DNA of 63,614 nucleotides, taken from assembly GCA_049999765.1 (NCBI GenBank), contig JBNGIQ010009143.1, positions 1-63,614 on the forward strand, given 5' to 3'. A program made the translations under genes and the position numbers. Origin of the DNA: Phaeoceros laevis. Its lineage: Eukaryota > Anthocerotophyta > Anthocerotopsida > Notothyladales. The notes beneath the pieces were generated by a model. It did not search any database and was not told where the DNA came from. It worked only from the letters and a program-made list of their open reading frames with translations. The stretch's first letter is position 1; every line of letters begins with the position of its first letter. This document shows, piece after piece, positions 42,191 to 54,904 of this stretch.

Positions 42191-45100
42191 TCAGTCCTGG
42201 TCCCTGTCTGGCGAGAAATTGCGAATAGTCATTCCCACAGCACATCCAGGCACGGAATCGTCCCTGCTGCTGCTGCTCGTTGATGGACTCCCTTGATGGC
42301 TGCCACCACTACTACTGCGCTCTCTGCTTGGGCGAATACGCACGTTTACACCAACAGGAAACGGCTCCTAAAAAGGACCAGTCAATTGTTAACTTGGAGA
42401 CCTGAGGCACCTAGACACTAGACATCATTCATCACCTACTTGTAAGAGTAAGAGTCCGCTATCAATAAGCAGGCATACCAACGGGAGCTGGCAAATACCT
42501 GATCACCAATATGAGGACCTTCTGAATGAAAGAGAATGGGCCGGCACCTCTTATCCTCATTCATCAGACTCGAATTCTGGAAATGAGCTACCAAGGCAGC
42601 CTTCCCCTGAATCCGTGCATATGCAAGGGACGCCACTTTTTCACTGTTAAACTTCTCCCACTTTTTACCATTGAAAGCCTGCAATAACGGCGATGAGGTG
42701 CCACACTTTCATAGTAAGATATAGAACAGGCATAAACCTGGCCATCCATAAACGACCACTCGTACACATTACAAGCAGTAAAATGACCATACTACACAAC
42801 ATAACCAAAAGTTTCTTCATGCGACATAGATAACAAAACTTCACAGAAAGCATCGTTCAGGGTAACATGATACAAAAGAAAACTATGCAGACTACCATCT
42901 CTATCCTAATGCACCAGCAAACGGGACAAATTCATGTCACAAGGGCCACTAACCTGATAGAAGGGGACAATTCGAGATGGGGCTATCATATTTATAAAAG
43001 CATAGCCAACATTGCACTTATTCTGTAAACCAGGAGAAAAGTGTCAGTTCTGTCGAGGAATATCCTGCAGCCTTCCATGCAACATCAGACAATAATTGCA
43101 AATCTGAAAGCAGTTGTTGGCTAGACATGAAATCCACTGGAACTAAGGATCCATGCTCAGACTTCTCAAGATCTAGTACCTTAAAATCGATTGGGAGATA
43201 TATAAAGTCATATGTTCCCCGATGGTGCTCATCAATAGCAGCCAAAAGCATCTTTGAGGTGTACCTGAATAACATTTGGCAATGTCTTTCATTCCACAAA
43301 GACAACCACATCACAGTAAACCGTCCTACTGCAGCAGCACAAACAAAGCTCTCAGAAAAAACCAGCTTACTTGTTGGGGATGTTTTTAATCATAAGGGTG
43401 GTCCGGTTATCTTCCCCTCGCAGAATACGATCCAGGTCAAGCTGGTACTGCTTTTTGTTGTCAACTTGGCCAAAAGCACTGTCCACCCTTCGACTTCTAC
43501 TACGGTCATTAAAACTTTCCATCATGCTTGGAACTGAGCCTGGCACCCCACTACTTGCAAATACTCGGCCTCTGTGCTGAGGAGAAGCAACTCCCAAATT
43601 TGGAGAACCATGCTCAAGACCACCCGTTCCTCCCAGACCAGCTCCCATGCTCATAAGCCCATGCCCGCTACAAATGTTTATGGCAGAGGTTCCATTGGAT
43701 CCCAATCCCATGGCACCAAGTGAACCAGCTCGGACAAGTGACGAAGTTTCAGGCGACTCTCCGAGATAGGTGTGCCGTCTCTCTAGAATAGAAGGCTCAC
43801 CAGGTGCAGGAGCAGATCCCACACGAGGAAGGTGTGAAGAGAGGACTGCATTGACTAGATGACCATGAGTTCCCGTGTAGGCATGGGACAAAGGATGTCC
43901 TTGGCTGTTGAATGAATTACTGACAGATGACGTTGACCACGTGACAGGTGGAGAGCTCTGAGAGTGTTGATGGAACTGACTCGAATTGCCCCAAAGAAAC
44001 TGGTGGCCAGACAGTGCACTTCCACTGGAGGAAGAGCTCTGATACAGCAGAGGGGCGTTGCCGACTACTCCAATAACTACCCCAAGAAAGGGAGGCAGGA
44101 GGTCAACATCAGCAACAAATGATTCACATCTTGTAACTAGATCAAAGACAAAACATCATTTTCAGTGCTACCCTACAAACAAGGAAAAACCATGACAGAA
44201 AATGACATTCACAGTCCATACCACTAGCATGCTGAAATGAAGAATTTTCATTCAAACCACCACTGCTAGTTCGCTGAAGCCGACTCCCATCCACTCCCTC
44301 CCGGATCCTCACAGTTGGGGTTGACACTGACCCTGGGGAAGGATTGTAATGAACAGATTTCATTGGGCTATTGGTAAACTCTGGCAGCGAGTTATGATGC
44401 AGAGGTAGCCGCTGTGCTCCCAGACCTGAGTGCCCTAAGGAATGGCTTGCATCCAGTTGGGCACCTTGACCAACATGACTACCAATAGTGCCAACCCTCA
44501 CAGGAGGGGTTATATGCGGTGGCAGACTTCCTGCTACTCCATTGACAGGCTTGCTGGTCAGCGATGCATAATTAACATGTGTGAGCGAGTGGTGAAGGTT
44601 CCTGAGTGGGCCATTCTCTACAGGAGCACTACCAACTGAGCCCCACTGAGAATGACCTGAACAAAAGAGTATCATCATTCAGACATATAAGTAACTTGAA
44701 AAACATTGCATAGTGATCGAAGAACCATAAGCATCATAGAACTCAATCGACTTGTCAGCTATCCGAAATATCATCCCTCCACTACGGCAGCGAACATATG
44801 AACTTCCAATAGTTTACCTGGAGGAGAGTTCCCTAGAGGAGAATGTGCCTGCTGCCTGTGAGGTCGACTTTCTTCTTGCTCTAGCTCCTGGCTCAGCTGC
44901 TGCATTAGGCTGTCCACCACAGCCCATGTACAGAAAATCCGAACTTAGCCATACCTCACGATGCTCCATCCAAAATGGCAGCATACACAACATCGCCCAA
45001 CACAAAGTGGGAGAGCAATTACATGGACTCCAGCTCACAGACAATTAGCCTATGATTAAACATTGTGGGACAAACCTTCTACGAGCCCCCCCAGGCCTGC

Positions 45101-47698
45101 TTGGTTCGAGCTTGATGCGTTTGCCTGCAATGTCACTTCTGTTCAAGGCTCGAAGAGCAGCCTCAGCAGCTCGAACATCGTAAAACTCAATAAACTTGTG
45201 ATGACGTTTGTGGGGGGTCTCCCGTATCTACACCAAAGCATGACGGGTCAAGGGTGACCTGATTCTGGAACAGAACTTCGAAAGTCGCATGCAATTCGGC
45301 TCAAACAGCTCAAGGCATTTGCCACAGATCCGCATTACTCCGATGTCACTGTAAAAGCTACAAACACATCAGGGTGGGCCACAATCACTCACTTCTTTCA
45401 CTTCTCCATATTCACCAAAAATCTGGCGAAGATCATCATTTGAAACAGACGCATCAAGGTTGAAAACCACAAGAGTGCCCTGATTCACATCCTTATCTGA
45501 CGGATTGTCCTGGAGGCAGCACACAAGCAGGTGTCAGCCCTGATCAACTGACAATCACCAAGTCTATCTCAGCAAAATAAGCTGAATTTATAGCGAGTTA
45601 TCTCAAAAAACAAAAAAATTATCGTGAGCACCAAATTTCCACTCTCTAAATGCATCCGGCTACAACCTAATTCAAGCTTGAAAGCCTCCAGGTGAGCTGG
45701 GAGATTGACACCTTTGGGATCGAGAAGTGAATGTCTAGCTTCCGCCTTCTCAATGGCTTATTCTGAAGGGCCCTCATTGCACTTCTGGCTGCTCTAATAT
45801 CATAATAGGATATCATAACAAAGCCTCGATGCTTACATGCTGTGTACAGAGTACGAATTGCACCATATTGCTGCAGACATGTACCAAGACAAAACATCAG
45901 ATAACTTTGCTCAGTGGCATAAGGTTTTGCCCCCAACTTTGCCCTAAGAGAGATGTTGTAGGCCACAACAAAACCACTAAATCATTCACACCCCGAACAA
46001 AAAATTTCTGAATGTACCTCAAACAGCGCCCGAAGCTCTGTATCCTCGACATTACTGTTTATGTTGCGAACAAAAAGGGTTCTCGAGGGGTGCTCCCCGT
46101 AAGGGTGTTCCCCAGCAACAGATCCTGGCCCATTTGATCCATGGGTGGTAGGGCAGCCTGTCAAGACTTCCAGAGTCCGGTGGCTGTTTATGTACACACC
46201 AAGAGCATCTTGTGCATCCCCCTCCAGCTCCATACCTCCCCCACTGATGAACAGATCAACATCCTCTGATTCCTCCCCGTTGCTTGGTGGCAACATACAA
46301 TCAAAATCATCTACAACTCCAGCCAACAGTTCTTCTTCGTCATCCGGTAGCAGATTCCCTATAACATGTGACTGCAGCTCTTCCAGTGAACCAAATGGCT
46401 CGTCCAGGTCCAGGTCGCCGCTCATGTGTGAGGCAGCTGTATCTAGTGATAGTCCATCCGCATTGAACCTTACTGCAGAAGGAGCAGTATAAACCTATTA
46501 GCTCAGTAATTAGAGACCTTTCGGACCTTCAAGACAAATGACTGGACAGGGTCTACAAGAGAGAACTCTAGTGGAACCTCAGTTCCTGCTCCGGTTGAAA
46601 AGAAGTATTCTGCGCAATATCAGAAGCAAAGTGGAGAGCTTAGCATACACTTAGTCTGAAACTGGGCATGGAAGGAGCCTGAAAACTCGGTCCTGTGGTT
46701 TGCTTCATACGCATCCAAATTATCCATGATGCCATTTAAATGAGGAAAAGACATGGCCGATTTCCCTCTCACTAATAACATCATATTCGGGTTTGACCAT
46801 GAAAAAGCTGACAAGCCTGCCCTCCCATCACCACCCCCAGACCATTGTTCAACCAGCTTTGAGCTGGGAGGACTTCTCCTGGACCACTCTTGCGGGGCAC
46901 CGGGGTGCTGGTTACGTAGGCCCTTGGCATAATCTGCAGATGTGCTAAGAAGCATCTCTGATCTGCTGGGGGAGCCCATCCCAGATATGTCGCTGTGTCC
47001 ATGTCCTGAAGTGTGCACAGGGTTTCACAACTCAGTCCCACAGTCCACAAACAGGGAAAACTTTCGGCCACAAAGGACAGCGCAACAACTCACCAAAAGC
47101 CGCAGGCGGTCCTTGTGATACGACTGGTGCCAGGCCGTCCCCCAAACCATTTCCGGCACCTTCATGCTTCCAAAATCCAACTTGTCTCTGCCATGCACGG
47201 ACAGCAGAAAATCAGTCCGTGGACGAAGCCTAGAGAAGAGCGATCATCAACTTCTGATCCGATCCCCTACCGAGATTCCAACGTTCGTACCTCAGAGACC
47301 AGAACCTGTCCATGTTTGGAAACCAAGGATGGATCAGGCGTCATTTCAGCCTGCCACAGTCCAGGGTTCTGCTTATCTTCTACGCAGATCTCAGATGCGA
47401 GGGAGGTCGTAGGTTGAAGAAACCAGAAGCTGCCGCAACTGCTGATGTAGAAGGCACGCACAGTCAACGAAAAGTGATTTGGCAGCAAACAAGTCTGATG
47501 TTGATGTACAGGACTGACAACCTTGTGATATCCATGACCAGTAGTTGACATGCTCATGAGCATGGCTGAGCTTCCCAAACGAATGAACGAAAGGGCATCA
47601 ATTGGGGGACACAACACCTTCCCACCTGACAACGTAGTAAGCCCAACTGCAGACTCCATGCCGAGGTAGGCACCGACGCGAGAGACAAATGCACGCAT
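42191..47698 (-). CDS. Mei2-like RNA-binding protein (14 exons)
   Basis: Plant Mei2-like (AML) proteins bind RNA and act in meiosis and shoot development. Exons: 47698-47291, 47187-47094, 47005-46649, 46472-46018, 45870-45712, 45509-45393, 45227-45076, 44909-44818, 44656-44222, 44064-43371, 43264-43180, 43022-42954, 42678-42499, 42367-42191. All introns are GT-AG and the sum, 3474 nt, is one open frame of 1157 aa. Seen: AML motifs SERQVGFWK (about 135) and GNLLPDDEEEL (about 325); RRM1 at 416-491 (SRTLFVRNINSNVED); RRM2 at 502-575 (GTLVVFNLD); and the Mei2-specific RRM3 at 978-1085 (TTLMIKNIPNK, FNSEKVASLAYARIQG). The start follows an in-frame TGA at 47717-47719. It seems functional. The exon 3/4 join and the start are the least certain points. 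Confidence 0.92.
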
Positions 47699-49537
47699 CA
47701 GCGAGCAGATATATGTTCAGTCAGCAGCAGTTCGACAATATGCTCGTCGCCATGCGCACAGCAGGACTTGCGGGCGCTCGCAAGGATAATAGTAAGGTTG
47801 TTTTGCTGCAAGAATCTAAGAAACCCGGAGTTTTCAATCGGTCGCTGATATCAGAAACAGCCGGGAGGAATGCTGCAGGACAGCCCAGCGCGCGATAGGA
47901 TGAACAGGCTCAAGGCTGCTCCAAAGTGTCCCTCCCACTAGCCGGACGATGCAGAAGCGAGGGGCATGCGAGAAGGGTTGGAAAGCTAAGCAAGGCAAGC
48001 GAAGGGGAAACGGGGGGTGGTGCGGAGGGAGAGGAGAGAAGGTGTGAGGTAGGCAGGCGCTGACATATCCCTGCCCGCCTTGCTGCCCGCTGCCCGCTGC
48101 CCGTTCTCATGGCTAGGTACCCCTGACTGACGTGGTGAGCTTTGGCCCTTCCACAGGGTGACACTTGGCAGCCACGTGAGCAGACAGGAGCCATGCCGTG
48201 GGGGTTCACAGAGAACGCCTGTGTGGTTATAATGTGAACCCAGTCTGGAAGAGTCGCATGCGGCGTCCTTTGACAACAATTTTGTGAAGTGTTCTTCGCC
48301 CTTGCTGTTCAAAGCTGCCTAGCTGCCTAATGTATGGCCGTGCTGCTTTGTCATGTACTTGCTGAATGCGGCTCATGTACCTTTCCCATAAGACTAATGT
48401 CTCCGTCCCGGATGTTTCGAGATATGACAATTTCGGGAAGCTTTGGCATTATCAGGGAGCCTTGTAATCATGCGCAAACATCAGTGAAACTCTTGGCGTG
48501 TTGTGGATGCAGCATCCTCAACCACAACCACGCTTTTTTATCATGGTTGAGGACAAAAAAGTAACATAGTTTTCAAAGTTTAGGCCACCCAGCTCCTGGC
48601 GCAACGTCTGGGTTTGGTTGCACGACTTCCGGGCCTAGTTGCGCGACGTCTGGAACCATTTCTCAGTCTTATGTGAAGGGTACATTAAGTGCCTTTCACA
48701 TTAAAAATTGTTGCACTTAGTTGCAGTTTTGAACGGCGTTCAAAAAGAATAGGCTAGGGGTTTTTATAGGTTTTTTTTCCGTCTTCTTTGAGCCTTCACG
48801 ACGATTAACAGCCCACCGTTTGCAGAAGTCATTGTCGTTTCGGCAGAGTCTTGGCATGTAGCGCGACGGCAACTAACGGCGACTCACGGGGCCTTTGGGA
48901 AAATCGTGCCGTTAGCTTTAACTAGTTCATTGGAACAATCGAGATCGTGCATCACAGTTAGGCACCGTTTTGCAATAAATATATTTTAAGCGTGTGTCCA
49001 AAGGTGGAATAGTAACATGTCTGTAGTTGCGACAATGGTAACTTTTTTATCGCTTGCAGTATGAAAGGCGCTTCAACATCAGTCCGCAGCTGAAGTCGAA
49101 ATCAGCTCCAACGGTGGGGTCCAAAATGTGTCGTGTATGTGTGTATCCTTAAACAGCTCCACATTAACTCGGACGGGTCGCGCTTTTCAGAAGTTGCAAG
49201 AAGCTGCAAAAATTGTTACTTGCATAAGTGTATGTATATGTGGGGTGTAACATCTTGGGTTGACAAGAGCGTGGCAAATGCATAGCCAATTTTTTAGTCA
49301 CCGTAAAAGTGAAGTTGTACGACTTTTACACCATGATCTTGAGGGTGGAATATTAATCTCACCTGGCCAGACTCATTATAGCTAGCCGAAATTAGGCCAG
49401 GCTTCATGGCTTGGCAATCTTGAGACATCAAGCTTATAGAGGCCAACTACCAAGAGAACACAGCTAGTCTATTGTCATGGAGCCTCCAAAAAGAGAGTTT
49501 GCATTTCCGGAGATGGAGAGCTTGCTAAAGCATTGCC
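47699..49537. other. Upstream region of the Mei2-like gene
   Basis: No protein gene supported. The first 500 bp (47700-48200) should hold the promoter and 5' UTR of the minus-strand gene and are relatively G/C-rich with purine runs. 48560-49530 shows only short frames. A GCGCAACGTCTGG-type short repeat occurs near 48600-48650 (GCAACGTCTGG, GCGACGTCTGG). Confidence 0.4.
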
Positions 49538-49794
49538 TGTTATGGTAACTTGCGTAGTTAAGCAGTGGCCCAAGCATAGTTAAGTAAGGGCCACGATAGG
49601 CTAGTAATTAGTGCACCCTTTCGTTTCTGCTACGGGACACCATGCATGATGAATGCCGTCTGTGACAGACTAGTTTCACATGCATTGGGCCAACACTGGA
49701 GCTAAGCGCCTGTTTTGGGCTGGCATGCGGTAATTAAGACCTATAAGTAATGCAATTCAGGCGCTTGCTAAGAGCCTGACCCGTCACCGTTTCA
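49538..49794 (+). repeat. Gypsy-4 5' LTR
   Basis: 257 bp, TGTTATGG to GTTTCA, matched by the partial 3' LTR with a few percent differences. Confidence 0.88.
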
Positions 49795-50212
49795 ACTGGT
49801 ATCAGAGTTGCTTGTCGCCTATAAGCGACAGCTTCGTGGACGAGCAAGGAAGCTCGGCTGCTGGCATTGCTGCCTCCGTCTGTCGATCTTTCCCGCAGCA
49901 CGGCGGTGCACATCCAACTGTATTGTGTGATTTCGGTGCATTGCGCACCTACGCACTCCGAGCTGAGGAGCGCGTTTGCCTTGGTGCAGTGCTACCGGCA
50001 GCAATTGCCGTTGCGCTGCATCATCGGGCTAGTAGAGCTACTAGTGCCAAAGTTGGACAAGCCAGAAGAGGCGACGTGGGCATCACCGGAACGGGGAGCA
50101 TGGCGGCTACTGTGCTACCATCTCGGACAAGTGCTACATCTGGTCGAACCTAGGACTGAGAGTTTTAGGGCACGAGTGGATGAGGTCTTGAGGCATGGGG
50201 GACCACGGTGCG

Positions 50213-51378
50213 ATGGCGACGGAGCTGCTAGAGCCGAGAGCGGCGATGCAGCTGGTGTGAGCCCAGGCGGAGCGGCTAGCGCAGCTTGAAGCCGCGCTGC
50301 AGCAACGCCAAGCGGAAGCCGAACAGGCGATGCAGGCGGCACAGACCGCACGGGTGGAACAAGCAATCCAGGCGGTGTGTGCAGCCCAAGCGACACAGGC
50401 GGCGCAAGAAGCGCAAGCCGCCACCAGGGCCGCTCAGGCCGTGCACGTTGCGCAGGCAGCACAGGCTGGCCAGGGAGCGCCGGCGCTAGATTTCAGAGGC
50501 GAGAGCTCGCACGGCGGAAGGCACCGGTTGCGCATCCCTAAGCCCAAATTCTACGAGGGCCGTTGGGATGCATTGACGGTGGAGTAGTGGCTCTATCAGT
50601 TGGGGCAATATCTCCACCTGCAAGGCACGCCGGTGAAGCAGCATGTGGATTTTGCGAGTATGTATTTAAAGGGCCATCATTTCTTTGGTGGCTGCAGCGG
50701 GACATGCAAGTGCGCAGCGGGGAGGTTCCCCCATAGCCAGACCTAGCAAGTTTTGCAGAAGGCGTCAGAGAGCAGTTCGTTCCCGTACAGGGGAAACAAG
50801 AAGTGCGCGGCAAGTTGACAAAACCGGTGCAGTGGGGCACAATGGCGGTGTACTGCGAGGATTTCCTATCGCTGGTGTTGGCAGTATCGGGGATGACCGA
50901 AGAAGAGAAGCTTGACAGGTTCACCAGGGGATTGCAAAGGCAAGCTTATAAGGAAGTAACCCTACGGAAGTGCAATACCTTGCAACAGGCTATGACGATC
51001 CCCAGCAAGGTGGATGCACTGTATTTGGAGGCAGCAAGGAGAGCAACAGAAGGAAGCGGACCAAGAGCATTCCAGAACCCGACGGATGAGGCTATCCCGA
51101 TGGAAATCAGCCAGGTGCGTGAATTTAGCGAAGAACGTCACAATTGCGGCACGTGGGGTCACTGTGCGTCGGAGTGTTTGCAGGGTCCGGCATGCCCTAG
51201 GGGTCGAGGAGCTGGTGGTCGAGAGCGTGGAAAGCACCTGCCGGAGCGGCTGCAGCCCGGACGGCAAGTAAATCACGTGGAAGAGGAGCTTGCAAGGGCA
51301 GACAGCGACTACCCTCAGCCAGAGGGGAGAAGGTTGAGGGAGGAGCAAACCCCAAAAGAGTGGGATGCAGCAGGGTAA
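50213..51378 (+). pseudogene. Gypsy-4 gag
   Basis: Starts at ATG 50213 (MATELLEPRAAMQLV), followed after 15 codons by TGA at 50258-50260 in a spot fitting CGA. An alanine/glutamine-rich repeat helix (AAQATQAAQEAQAATRAAQA) forms a likely coiled coil, then IPKPKFYEGRWDALTVE and a TAG where Gypsy-2 has CAA (VEQW). Frameshifts follow near 50680 and 50800. The zinc knuckle near 51140 is H-N-CGTWGHCASEC, lacking its first Cys (Arg-His-Asn-Cys). Confidence 0.85.
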
Positions 51379-54300
51379 GCAGTCTATTTAGAGTAGCAGG
51401 CAGACTGAATGGATACAACTGCATCTTCCTCATTGATTGTGGAGCCACGAGTAACTTTTTATCCTTGGACTTTGCGCGCAAGTATGGGTTCCTCACGGAG
51501 GAGGAGGGAGGCAGTGTAAGCTTTGGGGATGGAAGGACGGCAGCGCAACCGTCACGATTAAGCAAGCGTTTGAACATGAGAATTGGAGGATACAAGGAGC
51601 ACATGGAGTTTGTGGTGACAACCTTGGACAGCAATTATGATGCCATCTTGGGCATGTCCTGGCTTGAATGCCACGAGCCAGCAGTCACATGGAGAACCTG
51701 GGAGCTCCTGCTACAGTTGGGTAGTAAGCAAGTAATTATAAAGGGCGGCAAGCCTTGTAGAGTAGACTAGTGCTGCCTTGACCAACCTGCCGCAGGTCAG
51801 ATGCACCAGGTGAGTGCGAAGTCCATACGTTGTGATTTGAAGAAGAAAGGGGCGGAATTCGTGCTTTTTATGATTCGTGAGAAGGGTAGAGTAGTACAGC
51901 AGTCAAAAACCAACATTGACCCCAAGTTACAACGATTGCTACAAGAGTACAACGATGTGTTGGTGAACGGGCTGCCAGTAGGGCTACCCCCGTCCAGGGC
52001 TTGTGATCACGGAATCGAACTTCTACCAGGACAACACAAATTGCCCTACAGACCAGTCTACAGAATGTCGCCAGCAGAGCTGTTGGAGGCCAAGACTCAA
52101 ATCCAGCAGCTGCTTGATAAAGGTTATGTTTGGCCATCTCGTTCCCCTTATTGTGCTCCCATTTTATTTGCTCGCAAGAAAAATGGCAGCCTGCGCATGT
52201 GCATAGATTATAGAGGACTAAACAACATTACAAAGAGGAATAGCTTTCCTCTCCCTAGGATAGACGAGCTCTTAGAAAGTCTCGCAAGGGCTAAGGTCTT
52301 TTCCAAACTTGACTTGGTAGCAGGGTATCACCAGGTGCGTGTCGAAGAGGAGGACATCGAAAAAACGGTCTTCAATACCCGGTATGGGCATTTCGAGTGG
52401 TTAGTCATGAGCTTCGGCCTCTGTAATGCTCTTGCCACTTTTCAGTGATTGATGAATGAGACAGTTAGTGACTTGATCGGTCAGGGTGTCCTAATCTATC
52501 TCGATGACTTATTGGTCTATAGCAGGACTAGGGAGGAGCGTTACATGAAAGAGAGGCTCTGCAAAAGTTACAGGACAGCCAGCTCTACGCATAGTGCAGT
52601 AAGTGTGAATTTTAACACCAAGCCTGGAATATTTAGGACATATCATTGATGTAGAAGTCATTAGGGCAGATCCCAAGAAAATAAATGTAGTGCGGCAATG
52701 GCCCCAGCATTGACAAATTTCTGATCTGCAATCATTTCTTGGCTTGGCCTCTTATTACAGGAAGTTTGTGAAGGGCTTTGCTCGCATAGTAGCCCCGTTA
52801 ACCAGGCTGCTGCAGCACTCCAAGACCTGGATGTGGGGCCCTGACTAGGAGCAGGTGTTCGTGTCTCTGAAACATGCACTTACCTCCTCCCAGTGCTTAT
52901 TTACCCAGATGCCAGGTTTCCCTTATTATTGCTACGGATGCATCTGATCTTGCCGTGGGTGCCATCTTATAGGACCAGGGCCAAGGGTTGCAGCCCGTTT
53001 CTTTTTACAGTTGGAAGTTGAAAGGAGCAGAAGTAAATTGGTCCACTCATGAGAAAGAGGCTTTGGCCCAGGTACTCGCTCTTAAGGAATGGCGTTTGTT
53101 TTATAGAGGGTGTATCTTTCATATTAGAGACAGATCACAGTCCCCCGAAGTACTTGCAGACCCAACCTACTTTGTCTCGCAAGCAGGCTCGCTGGCTGGA
53201 GTTTTTTCAGCAATTTACTTTTTCGGTACAGTACAAACAAGGCAAGCAGAATAGTGTCGTTGATGCATTAAGTTACAGGTTAACCAAGTCCATGTCACTT
53301 GGCAGCTACAATCTGGCTGGAGGGAGGTGATACAAGCTACTTTATCTGTCAATATTGAGGCCTGGCAGCATACCGGGCCCTACAAGCTCAAGGATCAAAC
53401 TGGGAGGAAAAGGATGGGTTGCTCTTTTTCCAGAATCGACTTTATGTCCCTAACTTGGCTCACCTTCGTTTGAGTTTACTCCAGGAGGCTCATGAGGTCC
53501 CATTGGCAACGCACCCGGGCATAGGACGGACACTGGCTGCATTAGCAGAGCATTTTTACTAGAAGGAAATGAAGCAGGATGTTAGAGATTTTGTGACCAC
53601 ATGCGATGTCTGTCAGCGCATCAAGGCGCCACGCACCAAACTTGGTGGGTTACTGCAACCACTTCCCATGCCTCTGAGGCCTTGGGAACAGATCTCTCTA
53701 GATTTCATAGTTGGATTACCAAAAACTCGTGAGGGCTTTGAAGCGATATTAGTATTCGTTGACAAGTTCAGTAGGATGGTGCATTTAGTGGCTACAACAG
53801 AAAGTTGCACAGCAGAGCAAGCAGCAGATTTGTTCATGCGGCATGTATATAAGTTTCAAGGCCTGCCTGGCTCTATCATATCTGATCGTGACCCACGGTT
53901 TACCTCGCACTTCTGAATCGGTAGTCTCAACAAGCCAATCGGCACAGGAACGAGCAGCAATATGCACCCGGTGATCTGGTTATGCTCTTGGCTAGACATC
54001 TACAGATTCATGGGGTCCGGAAGCTCTCAGACCGGGCCTTTTTCAGTTGTTCGCAGCATAGGACCTGCTGCCTTCTAGTTACAGCTTCCTGCATCAAGTA
54101 AAATCCATGATGTGTTTCATACTTCGATGTTGCAACCATATAGGGGGACACCACCAATTCGCCCTCCTACAGATCTGTCCTATGGCGAGCCTGAATTTGA
54201 GGTGGAATCTCTTTATAGCACAGGCAGGTGCGTCGGCGTTGGCAATGCTTGGTGCTGTGGTGTGGTTACCTACTCGCTGACGCCACATCAGAGCCTCTCA

Positions 54301-54400
54301 GCAACTTGACACACTGTGATGATATTCTGCGAGCCTACATCAGCCAGCATGCTTTGAGCATTCCATGCTTTGAGGGTGAAGCCAACCCCCGCCCCCCACC
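51360..54400 (+). pseudogene. Gypsy-4 pol with chromodomain
   Basis: Protease: FLIDCGATSNFLS near 51428 and NYDAILGMSWLE near 51635. RT from 51801: LRMCIDYRGLNNIT, MSFGLCNALATFQ, TGA near 52448, then LIYLDDLLVYS near 52495; a frameshift follows. RNase H pieces near 52930-53260 include LETDHSPPKYLQ. Integrase: CDVCQRIK finger, LDFIVGLPKT near 53700 and SDRDPRFTSHF near 53883; the core then jumps to the C-terminal QSQQANRHRNEQQ near 53930, so about 250 bp with the third catalytic residue are deleted. The chromodomain pieces are FEVES (near 54200) and RRRWQCLVLWCGY (near 54235). Confidence 0.9.
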
Positions 54401-54409
54401 GGGAGTAGT

Positions 54410-54566
54410 TGTTACGGTAACTTGCGTAGTTAAGCAGTGGCCCAGGCATAGTTAAGTAAGGGCCATGATAGGCTAGTAATTAGTGCACACTTTCGTTTCT
54501 GCTGCGGGGCACCATGCATGATGAGTGTCGTCTGTGACAAAATAGTTTCACATGCATTGGGCCGAC
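54410..54566 (+). repeat. Gypsy-4 3' LTR, truncated
   Basis: Matches the first 157 bp of the 5' LTR up to GCATTGGGCC(A/G)ACA, then stops abruptly at the presumed Copia-3 boundary. Confidence 0.85.
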
Positions 54567-54799
54567 ATAGCGTAGGATCGACAGATAGACTTAGCGTAGG
54601 AAAGAAGCATGAATTGAATGATACTCTTGTGAGTGTGTGTGAGGCCTTTAAGGCCGTGTCGTGTGAATGTGTACGACAGTTGGTGTGTGTGCCTGTTCGT
54701 TAGGGCACGGTTCGTATCCATATACACATGTATGCATATTCGACCTAAACAATACTTAACGCTGTGAAGCGGGCTATTCTAGGGCAAGCCTCTTTCGTT
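54567..54799 (-). repeat. Copia-3 3' LTR (inferred from one copy)
   Basis: Lies between the break in the Gypsy-4 LTR and the polypurine tract. It shares TTAGGGCACGGTTCGT (54701-54716) with the solo LTR at 24778. Ends are inferred because no second copy exists in the window and the terminal bases are TA...TA instead of TG...CA. Confidence 0.5.
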
Positions 54800-54904
54800 A
54801 CCCCTACTTAGACCGCATTCCTGCCGTTGTGAACTTGTTTGTGCCGTAATCTCCGGCCGTCCTCAGCTTTTGCATGCGCTCCGTCTGCAGAACAGATTGC
54901 AGCT

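Larger units (their letters stand above)
49538..54566 (+). mobile_element. Gypsy-4, Ty3/gypsy chromovirus with truncated 3' LTR
   Basis: The 5' LTR (49538-49794, TGTTATGGTAACTTGCG) matches the start of the 3' LTR (54410-54566, TGTTACGGTAACTTGCG) for about 157 bp; then the match ends where Copia-3 LTR sequence begins. Primer-binding site TGGTATCAGAGTT at 49797-49809. Gag, protease, RT, RNase H, integrase and chromodomain are closely similar to Gypsy-2. An internal deletion removes the end of the integrase core. Many stops. No target duplication can be checked because the right end is lost. Confidence 0.92.

Noticed and set aside
47910-48312. Minus-strand ORFs upstream of the Mei2-like gene
   Set aside because: They end before the Mei2-like start with no motif and are simple-sequence rich. 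They could be 5' UTR but not supported as protein.
49812-50289. ORFs between the Gypsy-4 primer site and gag
   Set aside because: Considered as a pre-gag ORF like those in the copia elements. The overlapping frames have no helical or basic layout, and gag starts at 50213 within them.
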